Positions 53,719 to 62,156 of a DNA stretch of 64,000 bases are shown one piece after another. The notes under the pieces are model-generated. The model saw only the letters and a program-made list of their open reading frames with translations. It was not told the DNA's origin and did not search any database. The stretch comes from Mycolicibacterium sp. P1-18 (GTDB taxonomy: Bacteria > Actinomycetota > Actinomycetes > Mycobacteriales > Mycobacteriaceae), in NCBI RefSeq assembly GCF_008329535.1, contig NZ_NPKR01000001.1, positions 682,001 to 746,000 of the forward strand. The letters run 5' to 3'. Both the position numbers and the translations under genes were made by a program. Positions within the stretch are counted from its first letter, which is position 1, and each line of letters begins with the position of its first letter.

Positions 53719-54012
53719 TCAGACGTCGGTGGTGACGTACCGGGTCTTGACCGGCGGCGCGGCCAGCAGCGGCGGCAGGTCGTTGATCTTGCCCTCGCCT
53801 GCGCGGAAGGCACGGTAGGCCTCGTCGTCGGCGACGGTTTCCCAGACCTCGTAGATGATCCAGTGCGCCTCGTCCTCCTCGTCGATGAGCGCGTCGATGA
53901 CCTGGGCCCCCTTGAACGCACGGGTCTTGACGAGTTCGCGGGCGAAGACCTCGCGCGCCTCGGCAACTGATTCGGGCTTGAATCGCAGCTCGAGCATGAC
54001 GGTGACGGACAT
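53719..54012 (-). CDS. Antibiotic-biosynthesis-monooxygenase (ABM) domain protein
   Basis: 97 residues, dimeric ferredoxin-like fold. The family pattern is MLELRFKPESVAEAREVFARELVKTRAF and the IYEVWET strand near residue 55. Such small proteins act as cofactor-free oxygenases, haem-degrading enzymes or detoxifiers; no function can be assigned. Last gene after the FGGY kinase operon, 39 bases downstream. Confidence 0.78.
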   Translation of the reverse strand: MSVTVMLELRFKPESVAEAREVFARELVKTRAFKGAQVIDALIDEEDEAHWIIYEVWETVADDEAYRAFRAGEGKINDLPPLLAAPPVKTRYVTTDV

Positions 54013-54051
54013 TGGCGGTCTCCTGACGTGTGACGGTGCTTCTCAACCTTC

Positions 54052-55287
54052 TCAGACCGCCAGACCGACGGTGACGTCACCACCCGTGGGATCGGCGTCG
54101 GCCACCAACGACCACGGCGCACGATAGATCCGGCCGGGCGCCGCGGGCCACGGCGTGCGCGCCGTTCCGACGGTGCGACCGTCCTGCTCGGCCCGCAGCC
54201 GTGGGGCGCGGTGGTACTCGTCGACCCAGAACAACAGGTCACCGCGAGGTGCCACACCACCACCCGGGGTGACCAGTTGCGGTGTCACCCAACGCATCGG
54301 CGCACGGGCACGCACCCGGACGCCCGTCGGCGCCGGGCGTCCCCCGGCGAGCCACTCAACGACCCGGGGCGCCACGTGGCGGCCGTCGAGGGCGGCGGCG
54401 TCGGCGGTGTCGACGGGGTGCACCAGGTTTCCGACGGCGAACACCCCCGGCGTGCTGGTCCGCAGACTCGCGTCGACGACGGGACCGCGCGTCGCGGCGT
54501 CCATCACGAGGCCGGCGGTGCGGGCGAGCTCGTGGTCGGGGATCCAGTCGCCGGTGGTGACGACGGTGTCGCAGTCGACCGTCGTGCGCGCACCGGTGTC
54601 GAGGTTCTCCACGGTGACCGACCGCACCCGGGCCTTGCCGTCGATGCTCACCACACGGCTGCGGGTCAGGATCGGTCCGCGAAGCAGCGCACGGCCGGGG
54701 ATCCGGAAGGCCGCGTAGGACTCCGAGTGCGGATAGGCGCTCACCATTGCGACCGTGGCGCAACCCGATTCGCGCAGGGTCAGCACCGCCGACCAGCTGA
54801 CCAGTTCGGCACCGACGACGACGGCGCGGCGGCCCACCGCCGCGTGCTGGACGTGGACGAGGTTCTGCAGTTGTCCGGTGGTGTAGACACCGTCGGGCCG
54901 GTCACCGGGAATCAGCCGCGCGGGACGGGGCCGTTCCCTGGCGCCGGTGGCCAGGACGACGGCGTCGGCCTCGACGGTCCGGCGACCGCGCGGCGACGTG
55001 ATCTTCAGGGTGCGCTCGCCGGCCCACCCGGTGACCATGGCCTCGGTCTCCAGCCGCGCACCGGCGTCGCGCGCGGTGTCGGTCAGCGTGCGGGCGTACG
55101 TCGGGCCCGAGACGAAGCGCTTGAGGTCCCGCATCCCGTAGCCCAGATGGTCGCTGTGCCTGGGGATTCCGCCGGTGTGGGCTTCGCGTTCGAGCACCAG
55201 CACCTCGCCGTCGACGATCGGCGCCAGGGCTGCGGCCGCGGTCAGCCCCGACGGGCCGCCGCCGATGACGGCCACCGCCACCCTCAC
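54052..55287 (-). CDS. FAD/NAD(P)-dependent oxidoreductase, GlpB/HcnB-like
   Basis: 411 residues, pyridine-nucleotide-disulfide fold. FAD site VIGGGPSGLTAAAAL near residue 6, ATGARERPRPARLIPGDRPDGVYTTGQ near 110, second Rossmann site VVVGAELVSWSAVLTL near 155, and GVFAVGNLVHPVDTADAAALDGR near 290. It lacks the disulfide. Homologues pair with GlpA- or HcnC-type dehydrogenases as electron-transfer subunits. The GTG start overlaps the stop of the GlpA-like gene (GTGA), supporting a complex between the two. Confidence 0.83.
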   Translation of the reverse strand: MRVAVAVIGGGPSGLTAAAALAPIVDGEVLVLEREAHTGGIPRHSDHLGYGMRDLKRFVSGPTYARTLTDTARDAGARLETEAMVTGWAGERTLKITSPRGRRTVEADAVVLATGARERPRPARLIPGDRPDGVYTTGQLQNLVHVQHAAVGRRAVVVGAELVSWSAVLTLRESGCATVAMVSAYPHSESYAAFRIPGRALLRGPILTRSRVVSIDGKARVRSVTVENLDTGARTTVDCDTVVTTGDWIPDHELARTAGLVMDAATRGPVVDASLRTSTPGVFAVGNLVHPVDTADAAALDGRHVAPRVVEWLAGGRPAPTGVRVRARAPMRWVTPQLVTPGGGVAPRGDLLFWVDEYHRAPRLRAEQDGRTVGTARTPWPAAPGRIYRAPWSLVADADPTGGDVTVGLAV

Positions 55288-56666
55288 GGCGCGGCCTCGA
55301 GCAGCGCCTGGGTGTGTGCGCCGCAGTAGAAGCCCTGGCAGCGTCCGTTGAGCACCCGGGTGCGGCGGCGGAGGCCGTCGAGGTCACGCGGCGGGATGGT
55401 CGAGGCGAACGCGTCGCGGATCTCGCCGGCGGTGACCCGCTCGCAGAAGCACACGATGCGGCCGTACTCCGGGTCCGCGGCGATCCGTTCGGCGTCCTGG
55501 TACGGCCGGGTCGTCGCCTCGCCGATGTTCGGCATCCGGGGCGCGGGCGGCAGCGTGTCGCGCGGCGTCAGGTCCAGGTCGGTGTCGGCCAGCAGACCCA
55601 GAAGGTGTTCCGCCACCGCCATTCCCGCGGTCAGGCCCGTCGATCGGATGCCGCCGACGAGGACGTAGCGCTGGTCGCGGTCGACGTCGATCAGATAGTC
55701 GTCGCGGTCGATCGCGGCCCGCAAGCCCGCGTAGGCCGCGGTGACCTCCTCGTCGAACAGGGTCGGCATCAGCGCGCGCCCCTTGCCCAGCAGGAACTCG
55801 AAACCCTCCTCCGAGGTGCCGGTGGCGCTGCGGTCGGTCAGGTTCTCCGACGTCGGTCCCACCATGACGTTGCCGTAGATGGTGGGGCTGACGAGGACGC
55901 CCTTGCCGCGCGAGGAGGGCACGGCCAACACGATGCACGGGACCATCGGCCGGGTGAGCTTGTCGAACACCAGGAGTTCGCCACGCCGCGGGGTGACCGT
56001 GAAGCGGTCGTAGCCGAACGCCCGGTCGAGGTGGTCGGCGCCGAGACCGGCCGCGTTGACCACCCACCGCGCGTGGACGTCTCCGCTCGTCGTGACGACG
56101 GTGCTGTGGCCGTCGCGGCGCACCACGTCGGTGACCATGGCACCGCGACGCAGTTCGACCCCGCGGCGCACGGCCTCGGTCGCCAGCGCCAGGTTGGTGG
56201 TCCAGCTGCAGATGATCGACTCACCGGGCACGGTCAGGCCGGCCAGGGCGCCGGGGCCGAGGTCGGGCACGCGGCGGTACACCTCGTCGGCCGGGACGAT
56301 CTCGCAGGCGTGGTAGCCGTTGCGCTCGGCCTTGTCCCGGAGCTTGGGCAGGGCGTCGCGCTCCTCGTCGGTCCACGCGACGAGCAGCGCACCGGTGCGT
56401 TCGACGGGGATGCCGACCCGCTCGGCGTACCCGCCCAGGAGGTCGTAGCCGCGGGCGACCAGCCGCGACTCCAGCGTTCCCGGCGTGGCGTCGAAGCCGG
56501 TGTGCAGCAACGCGGTGTTGGCCTTGCTGGTGCCGTCGCCCACGTCGTCGCGACCCTCGAGGAGGGTCACGCTCAGGCCGGTGCCGCCGAGGTCGCGCGC
56601 AATGGCACTGCCGACGATGCCCGCGCCGACGACGACGACGTCGCGAATGTCGTTCGGGGTGTTCAT
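55284..56666 (-). CDS. GlpA-like FAD dehydrogenase with C-terminal BFD-type [2Fe-2S] domain
   Basis: 460 residues. The DAO/glycerol-3-phosphate-dehydrogenase-type domain begins VVVGAGIVGSAIARDLGG near residue 11, with FAD contact SKANTALLHTGFDA near 48 and GGIRSTGLTAGMAVAEHLLG near 340. A BFD-like domain follows, with four cysteines in VCFCERVT and RCQGFYCG (about 405-450). This is the anaerobic GlpA layout, rather than the aerobic GlpD. Oxidises a phosphorylated polyol, presumably the product of the kinase encoded just upstream. Confidence 0.83.
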   Translation of the reverse strand: MNTPNDIRDVVVVGAGIVGSAIARDLGGTGLSVTLLEGRDDVGDGTSKANTALLHTGFDATPGTLESRLVARGYDLLGGYAERVGIPVERTGALLVAWTDEERDALPKLRDKAERNGYHACEIVPADEVYRRVPDLGPGALAGLTVPGESIICSWTTNLALATEAVRRGVELRRGAMVTDVVRRDGHSTVVTTSGDVHARWVVNAAGLGADHLDRAFGYDRFTVTPRRGELLVFDKLTRPMVPCIVLAVPSSRGKGVLVSPTIYGNVMVGPTSENLTDRSATGTSEEGFEFLLGKGRALMPTLFDEEVTAAYAGLRAAIDRDDYLIDVDRDQRYVLVGGIRSTGLTAGMAVAEHLLGLLADTDLDLTPRDTLPPAPRMPNIGEATTRPYQDAERIAADPEYGRIVCFCERVTAGEIRDAFASTIPPRDLDGLRRRTRVLNGRCQGFYCGAHTQALLEAAP

Positions 56667-58102
56667 GATCGATCCTCACTCGGGGTACGGACGGCGTCGG
56701 CGGCGTGCCGCCAGCTGGCCAGGTACTCGGCGGCTCGCGCGTCGGACCACTGCGGTTCGTAGGTGTGCTCGGGCGTCCAAGTGCCGACGACGTCGGCCGG
56801 GCTCAGCGTCGGGTCGAGTGCCAGCCGCGCACACGCCGCGGCGCCCAGTGGAGTGGCATGCGCGGACGGGTAGACCTCGACGGGAATCCGGGCGAGGTCG
56901 GCCTGGGCCTGCATCAGGGCCGTCGAGCGCGTCAGCCCGCCGTCGACCCGCAGCCGCGTCAGAGGTCTCCCCAAGTCCTGGGCGACCAACTCCGCGACGC
57001 AGGCGACCTGGGCGGCGATGCCCTCGAGCAGGGCCCGAACCAGGTGTCCCCGACCGCTGCTGAGCGTCATGCCCGTGAACGACGCGGTTGCCTGGGCGTC
57101 CCACCACGGCGCGGCCAGGCCGGCCAGCGCGGGCACGCAGAGGACGCCGGCGGAGTCGTCCGCCGCCACCGCGTCGAGCTGGTCGGCGGCGGGGATCAGC
57201 CCGAGGTCGACGGCCCACCGCACCGCCGAGGCGGCGGTGTACACCTGCCCGTCGGCGCAGTACGACGTGTGGTCGCGCAGCGTCCAGGCCACCGAGGTGG
57301 TGAGCCCCGCCGTCGAGCGGACCGCGTCGTCGCCGAGCTGGGCGAGCAGGAACGCACCGGTGCCGAACGTGCACTTCGCCGCGCCGGGCTCCAGACAGGC
57401 TTCGGCGAGCAGGGCGGCTTGCTGGTCGACGACGAGACCGGCGACGGGTATCGGCGAACCACCGAATGCCGTTGTCTCACCGACGATCTGATCGCACGCG
57501 ACGATCTCGGGCAGCGGCTCGTCGGCCAGGCCGAACAGCTCGAGCAGCTCGTGGCTCCAGGTCACCGAGTCCAGGTCGAGCACCAGCGATCTGCTGGCCG
57601 TCGAGGCGTCGGTGACGAAGGCACCGCAGAGCCGGTGCACCAGCCAGGTGTCGGTCGTGGTGACGACGCCGTCGCGGGTCAGGTTCGCCCGGATCCACGC
57701 CATCTTCGGCGCGGAGAAGTACGGGTCCAGCACCAGACCGGTCCGCCGGGCGAGGTCGTCGGCCGACGCGCTGAGTTCCGCGCAGACGCTCTCGGCACGG
57801 CGGTCCTGCCACACGATGGCCTGGCTCAGCGGCCGACCCGTCGCGCGGTCCCACGCGAGCACGGTCTCGCCCTGGTTGGCCAGTGCCACGGCGGCGACGG
57901 GGACCCCCGCCTCGGTCACGGCCCGACGTCCCGCGTCGACCACGGACTGCCAGAGCGCCTCGGGGTCCTGCTCGACGCCCCCGCCGGGCAGATAGACGGG
58001 ACGCAGTGCGACCTCCGCGATCGACACCACGCGACCGACGGCATCGACGACGATCGCCTTGGTGCCCGAGGTGCCCTGGTCGACGGCCAGCACGTGGGTC
58101 AT
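56663..58102 (-). CDS. FGGY-family carbohydrate kinase, glycerol-kinase-like with altered substrate site
   Basis: 479 residues. The actin-like ATPase fold begins AVDQGTSGTKAIVVDAVG near residue 5; IVWQDRRAES is near 100, DPYFSAPKMAWI near 130, GLVVDQQAALLAEA near 235, and FGTGAFLLAQLG near 258. Compared with E. coli glycerol kinase, the glycerol-binding pair Arg83-Glu84 (NQRET) reads NQGET, so Arg is replaced by Gly, while the Tyr and Asp ligands remain. The substrate is therefore probably not glycerol. Start ATGA overlaps the permease stop; the stop overlaps the GlpA-like start. Confidence 0.83.
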   Translation of the reverse strand: MTHVLAVDQGTSGTKAIVVDAVGRVVSIAEVALRPVYLPGGGVEQDPEALWQSVVDAGRRAVTEAGVPVAAVALANQGETVLAWDRATGRPLSQAIVWQDRRAESVCAELSASADDLARRTGLVLDPYFSAPKMAWIRANLTRDGVVTTTDTWLVHRLCGAFVTDASTASRSLVLDLDSVTWSHELLELFGLADEPLPEIVACDQIVGETTAFGGSPIPVAGLVVDQQAALLAEACLEPGAAKCTFGTGAFLLAQLGDDAVRSTAGLTTSVAWTLRDHTSYCADGQVYTAASAVRWAVDLGLIPAADQLDAVAADDSAGVLCVPALAGLAAPWWDAQATASFTGMTLSSGRGHLVRALLEGIAAQVACVAELVAQDLGRPLTRLRVDGGLTRSTALMQAQADLARIPVEVYPSAHATPLGAAACARLALDPTLSPADVVGTWTPEHTYEPQWSDARAAEYLASWRHAADAVRTPSEDRS

Positions 58103-59610
58103 GGCCGGTGTGCGCCCGCCTCGTGGTCGAGCACCGCGTCGATCGAGTGCTGATCGGGCATGGCCAGGCCACCGCGTCCGCGGCGGGCCAGCAGATAGCC
58201 GAGGTACGCCGCACCGATCACGACCATCACGATGACATAGAGCCAGGCGTCGGCGAAGCTGGCGTCGCGGAAGAGCGCGAGTTCGAAGACCAGCCAGACC
58301 ACCGCGACGACCAGGATCGGCTTCTCCCACGCGCCCAGGTCGAACTTGCCGTTCACGGGGAGGTCCTTGCGCCTGACCAGGTAGAGCACCACGGTCGCGG
58401 CGTAGATGATCGCCGGCAGCAGCGTGGCGGCGCCGAACAGCGTGAACAGGGCGTCCTCGGACTGCGAGAAGATCGCGAGGATCAGTTCGGCGAGCACGAA
58501 GAACAGCACGGTGGCCCGCAACGGCGTGTGGAGCCGCGGCGAGACCCGACCCCACTGCTGCCAGCCGGGGAAGCGTTCGTCGCGAGACATGGCCCAGGTC
58601 AGGCGAACTCCCGTCATCATGATGACCAGCCCGCACGCGAAGATGGCGATGACGACCATGAGGAGGAGCAGCGTGCTGACCACCGAGCCGAGCGTGTCGT
58701 GGATGACGTCGGCGATCGGGGTGCCGGACTCGGCGAGGGCCACGGGGTCGCCCGCGGCCAGCGTCACGGCCACCAGGAACACGAAACCCAGTACGCCCGA
58801 GGCGAACACGGCCTGGCACATGGCCCGCGGCACCACCCGCTCCGGATCGTTGGTCTCCTCGGCCAGGTTGGCCGCCGACTCGAACCCGACGATCGTGAAG
58901 GCGCCGAGCAGGAAGCCCAGCATCCACGGCCCCGCCGAGGTCCAGTCACCGAAGCTCCAGAAGCCCTCCGGCGCAACGGCTCCCTTGCTGAACAGGTTGG
59001 CTCCGTTCATGTCACCGCGCACGGCCGCGACCACCAGCAGCAGCACCGTCAGCGTGACCATGCCGACCAGTTCGAGGGACACCGCCCCGTTGTTCACGCG
59101 CTCGGTCCACTTGGTGGACGACGCCAGCAGCACCGCCTGCAGCAGGAGCACCAGCGCGGTGACCCCCCAGGTGACGGCCGGGGTGCCCTCGTAGTCGAGC
59201 AGCACGGGTAGCACGGTCGAGGCGATCGTGTAGTCGACCGCGACGACGACCACGGCCAGGAAGGTGAAGGAGATCCACCCGACGATCCAGCCCAGGATCG
59301 GGTTGGCCAGCCGCGACATCCATTGGTAGGCATAACCGGTGACGGGCATGCGCGAGGCGATGGTGCCCAGGACGAACGCCACGGCGAGCTGGCCCACCAC
59401 CGCGATGGGCCACGTCCAGATCCCGACGGGACCCGAGGAGTTCAGCACTGCGCCGTAGGTGGTGAAGATGCCGGTCGCGATGGAGACGAAGGCGAACGCC
59501 ACCGCGAAGGACGCGAACTTGCCGGTGTGACGCTCCATCGACTGCTTGTAGCCGAACTGCGCCAGTTCGGCCTCGTCACCTCCGCGGAGGCGTGGCTGCG
59601 GATCGGTCAT
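58099..59610 (-). CDS. APC-superfamily amino acid/amine permease
   Basis: 503 residues, 12 membrane segments. N-terminal QFGYKQSMERHTGKFASFAVAFAFVSIATGIF and GFESAANLAEETNDPERVVPRAM near residue 225 are typical of the amino acid/choline or GABA-permease branch of APC transporters. ATG with a GGAGGAG ribosome site. First gene of the operon with the kinase and two dehydrogenase subunits, which suggests the imported compound is an amine-bearing polyol or similar rather than a protein amino acid. Confidence 0.85.
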   Translation of the reverse strand: MTDPQPRLRGGDEAELAQFGYKQSMERHTGKFASFAVAFAFVSIATGIFTTYGAVLNSSGPVGIWTWPIAVVGQLAVAFVLGTIASRMPVTGYAYQWMSRLANPILGWIVGWISFTFLAVVVVAVDYTIASTVLPVLLDYEGTPAVTWGVTALVLLLQAVLLASSTKWTERVNNGAVSLELVGMVTLTVLLLVVAAVRGDMNGANLFSKGAVAPEGFWSFGDWTSAGPWMLGFLLGAFTIVGFESAANLAEETNDPERVVPRAMCQAVFASGVLGFVFLVAVTLAAGDPVALAESGTPIADVIHDTLGSVVSTLLLLMVVIAIFACGLVIMMTGVRLTWAMSRDERFPGWQQWGRVSPRLHTPLRATVLFFVLAELILAIFSQSEDALFTLFGAATLLPAIIYAATVVLYLVRRKDLPVNGKFDLGAWEKPILVVAVVWLVFELALFRDASFADAWLYVIVMVVIGAAYLGYLLARRGRGGLAMPDQHSIDAVLDHEAGAHRP

Positions 59611-59625
59611 CGGGCTCCTCCAAGG

Positions 59626-59637
59626 TGGTATAGACCA
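59626..59637. promoter_or_regulatory. GntR/HutC operator, site 1 (DasR/NagR-like)
   Basis: TGGTATAGACCA differs at one of 12 positions from the palindrome TGGTCTAGACCA at the core of DasR/NagR sites. It lies 15 bases upstream of the permease ATG. Confidence 0.65.
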
Positions 59638-59708
59638 TGCGGTTGTACCAAAGTATGGGAGCGGGTCCCTGCGCCGTCAACCCCGGACGTCGACTCGTAA
59701 CACGCCGG

Positions 59709-59720
59709 TGGACTAGACCA
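59709..59720. promoter_or_regulatory. GntR/HutC operator, site 2 (DasR/NagR-like)
   Basis: TGGACTAGACCA also differs at one of 12 positions from TGGTCTAGACCA. It lies 18 bases upstream of the GntR GTG. The two sites are 83 bases apart (about 8 helical turns), allowing looping or independent control of the two divergent promoters. Confidence 0.65.
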
Positions 59721-59738
59721 AGTGGCTACCCTGCATGG

Positions 59739-60476
59739 GTGACGGCGTCGAGGAGCGGGCGGAGGCCCTCGACCACCCCGCGCTACATCGCGATCGCCGC
59801 CCACGTGCGGGACCGCATCCTGGTCGAGCAGCTGGGACCACACACGTTGTTGCCGTCGGAACGCGAACTCGCCGAACTCCACCAGGTGAGCCGGATGACT
59901 GCCCGGCAGGCGTTGTCACTGCTGGAGAACGAGGGCGTGGTCTACCGGCGGCCTCCGCGCGGCACGTTCGTCGCCGAACCCCGCGTGCGGTTTCACATCG
60001 GCAGCTTCTCCGAGGAGGTCTCGCGGCTCGGGCGGCACCCGGCCGCCAAGCTGCTGTGGGCCGAACACCAGGAGCCGACGCCGTCGGTCCGACTGGCCCT
60101 CCAACTCGGCGACGGCGCGGCGGTGCACGTGTTCCATCGCCTGCGCACCGTCGACGACGTGCCGTTCGCGTTGGAGACGACGTTCCTGCCCGCCGACCTG
60201 ACCCCGGGCATCCTCGACCTGGCCGACGAAGGATCCCTCTGGGCGACGCTGCGAGACCGGTACGGCGTCGAACTGAGCCGTTCGACGGCCGTGCTGGAGT
60301 CCATCGTGCTCGACGACTCCTCCAGCGCGCAGCTCAACGTCCGGCCGGGCTCGGCGGGCACCCTGCTGACCAGGACGACGTTCGACGCCGGCGACCGACG
60401 GGTGGAATTCGCGCGCGACGTCTACCGCGCGGACCGGGCGTCCTTCGAGGTGTCGGTGGACCTGTCCCAGTCGTGA
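59739..60476 (+). CDS. GntR-family regulator, HutC/NagR subfamily (UTRA domain)
   Basis: 245 residues. Winged HTH at about 12-78 (LLPSERELAELHQVSRMTARQALSLLENEGVVYRRPPRGTFVAEP), then a UTRA effector domain (about 95-240) with VHVFHRLRTVDDVPFALETTFLP near 130. The UTRA domain of DasR/NagR binds sugar phosphates; other members bind histidine-like or fatty-acyl ligands. The GTG at 59739 gives the natural start. Divergent from the permease-kinase operon, with two matching operators between them. Confidence 0.87.
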   Translation: MTASRSGRRPSTTPRYIAIAAHVRDRILVEQLGPHTLLPSERELAELHQVSRMTARQALSLLENEGVVYRRPPRGTFVAEPRVRFHIGSFSEEVSRLGRHPAAKLLWAEHQEPTPSVRLALQLGDGAAVHVFHRLRTVDDVPFALETTFLPADLTPGILDLADEGSLWATLRDRYGVELSRSTAVLESIVLDDSSSAQLNVRPGSAGTLLTRTTFDAGDRRVEFARDVYRADRASFEVSVDLSQS

Positions 60477-60533
60477 TTCGTGGGAAGCACTGTGGTGCTC
60501 CGCCCGGCCGTGCGGCGCGGGGAGAATGTGGGC

Positions 60534-61219
60534 GTGCTCAACGTGCTCGCCGCCGGCGCGGCCCCACCACCTCCGACCTGGTCGACGGTCGTGCTGGCGC
60601 TGGCCGGCGTGTGGTGGGTGGCATTCTTCGTGGCCTCCTTTCGGGCGACGACGTTGCGCGTCGAGCGACGCCTCTACTGGCTCGGACACGGTGGCGCTGC
60701 GGTGCTGGCCGCCCTGGCGGTGAGCCATCGCGGCTGGCCTGCGGTCGTGGGCGTGACGGGTCTGGTCACCTTCGTCGCGCTGCTCTACGCGGTCCTCAAC
60801 ACCCCGTACCTGAAGATCGGCGACCGGCTGATCACCGCGTCCGAGTCGGACCGCCGACGCGACGAACGCGACCGCGGCATCGACCCGCGCCCGGCCGCCC
60901 TGGAGAACTACTCGACCTCCACGCCGGGCGCCTTCTGGTGGATCCTCGCGGCTCTCACCGCGCTGTCGGCGATCAGCTTCGCGCTGCCCGCCAGAGACGG
61001 CAGCGCCGATTGGCGGTCCTGGGTCGGGCCCGTGTTGATCGCGGTCATGGCGCCCGGCGTGGGCGTCCTCGACGGGCGGGGCGCTTCCCCGTGGCGCGCC
61101 GGCAATGGGTCCCGGCCGCACTGGCGGTGCTGGCGGCCATCCCGCTCTACGGCGTGCCCGTCGTCCTCTACGCCGCGGGGTACCTCCTCGGTCGGCGGCT
61201 GTCCGTCAGCTACGGCTAG
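60534..61219 (+). pseudogene. Membrane protein with an apparent frameshift near 61070-61090
   Basis: A hydrophobic protein starts at the GTG at 60534 (ribosome site GGGGAGA) and shows helices at about residues 15-36, 50-66, 69-90 and 145-165. After VLDG (about 61074) the reading frame loses its membrane character. The -1 frame immediately continues with VARRQWVPAALAVLAAIPLYGVPVVLYAAGYLLGRRLS and a stop at 61219. A one-base loss in the GGGCGGGG run (61074-61081) would explain this: a recent mutation, a sequencing error or, less likely, programmed frameshifting. Family unknown. Confidence 0.6.
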
Positions 61220-61296
61220 CCTCACGGCCGCGCCGGCCGGCACGCGAAGCGCGACGGCCAGTGCGCACCGGAGCCGCCGCGGTGACGTGACGGCCG

Positions 61297-62040
61297 TCAG
61301 GTGATGCAGTAGCCGCCGTCGACCGGAAGCACCACGCCCGTCACGTAGCGGGCCGCATCGCTGCACAGGAATGTCACCACGTCGGCCACGTCGTCACCGT
61401 CGGCGAACCGCTGCAACGGAATTCGGGCCAACTTCTGGGCACGAACGTCTTCCTGGTCGAGCAGCGCCGCGGTCATCGGCGTCTCCACGTAGCCGGGGGC
61501 GACGGCGTTGACCCGCACCCCGAGGGGACCTAGCTCGACGGCCAACCCCTTGCCCAGGTGGGTCAGTGCAGCCTTGGTGGCGCCGTAGGGGACGATGCCC
61601 GCGACGGCGCGGTCGGCCGACGACGAGGCGACGTTGACCACGCAACCGCGGCTGGCGATCAACGCCTTCACGGCTTGTCGCGTCAGACGGTAGACGGCGG
61701 TGAGGTTGACGTCGACGAGGCGTTGCCAGCCGTCGTCGTCGATGTCGACCGCGTCGGTGCGCACTTGCACGCCCGCACCGTTGACCAAGACGTCCAGGCG
61801 GCCGCCCTTGTCGAGCGCCTCGGCGACGAGCATCTCGGTGAACGCCCCGTCGGTGAGGTCGCCGCACAGTCCGTGGCCGCCGACTGCGGCCATGACCCCG
61901 CCCACTGCCGGAGCGGCGTCGGCGCCGACGACCAGTGCTCCCTGGGCGCTCAGCGCACGCGCGATGGCCGATCCGATTCCCCCGGCAGCGCCGGTGACGA
62001 TCGCGACCTTGCCGTCCAGCGTGGACGCGGCGAGTGTCAT
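61297..62040 (-). CDS. Short-chain dehydrogenase/reductase (SDR), LacI-operator-linked
   Basis: 247 residues, classical SDR. NAD(P) site TGAAGGIGSAIA near residue 18, VNGAGVQ near 88, Ser in NVASSSA near 137, YGATK near 151, and C-terminal VDGGYCIT. Asp in VVGADAAP after strand 2 favours NAD. ATG with an AAGGAG ribosome site. Divergent from the DUF993 gene; both promoters carry TGTAA-type operators, so it is probably part of a sugar or polyol catabolic cluster. Confidence 0.87.
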   Translation of the reverse strand: MTLAASTLDGKVAIVTGAAGGIGSAIARALSAQGALVVGADAAPAVGGVMAAVGGHGLCGDLTDGAFTEMLVAEALDKGGRLDVLVNGAGVQVRTDAVDIDDDGWQRLVDVNLTAVYRLTRQAVKALIASRGCVVNVASSSADRAVAGIVPYGATKAALTHLGKGLAVELGPLGVRVNAVAPGYVETPMTAALLDQEDVRAQKLARIPLQRFADGDDVADVVTFLCSDAARYVTGVVLPVDGGYCIT

Positions 62041-62052
62041 TCCAACTCCTTT

Positions 62053-62066
62053 TGTAATCGCTTACA
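62053..62066. promoter_or_regulatory. LacI-family operator, site 1
   Basis: TGTAATCGCTTACA is the reverse complement of TGTAAGCGATTACA, a quasi-palindrome with perfect TGTAA/TTACA arms and a central CG, the standard LacI/GalR pattern. It lies 12 bases upstream of the SDR ATG. Confidence 0.7.
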
Positions 62067-62139
62067 CAACCCGACAGGCGTGCTGACTCCGTTGCCAACC
62101 ATGCAAGTCAACCGTAGGCTCGTCCACACTCGCCCGTCA

Positions 62140-62153
62140 AGAAAGCGATTACA
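62140..62153. promoter_or_regulatory. LacI-family operator, site 2
   Basis: AGAAAGCGATTACA matches TGTAAGCGATTACA at 12 of 14 positions. It is 3 bases before the DUF993 ATG, so a bound repressor would cover the start region. The regulator itself is not in the window and may lie to the right. Confidence 0.6.
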
Positions 62154-62156
62154 ATC

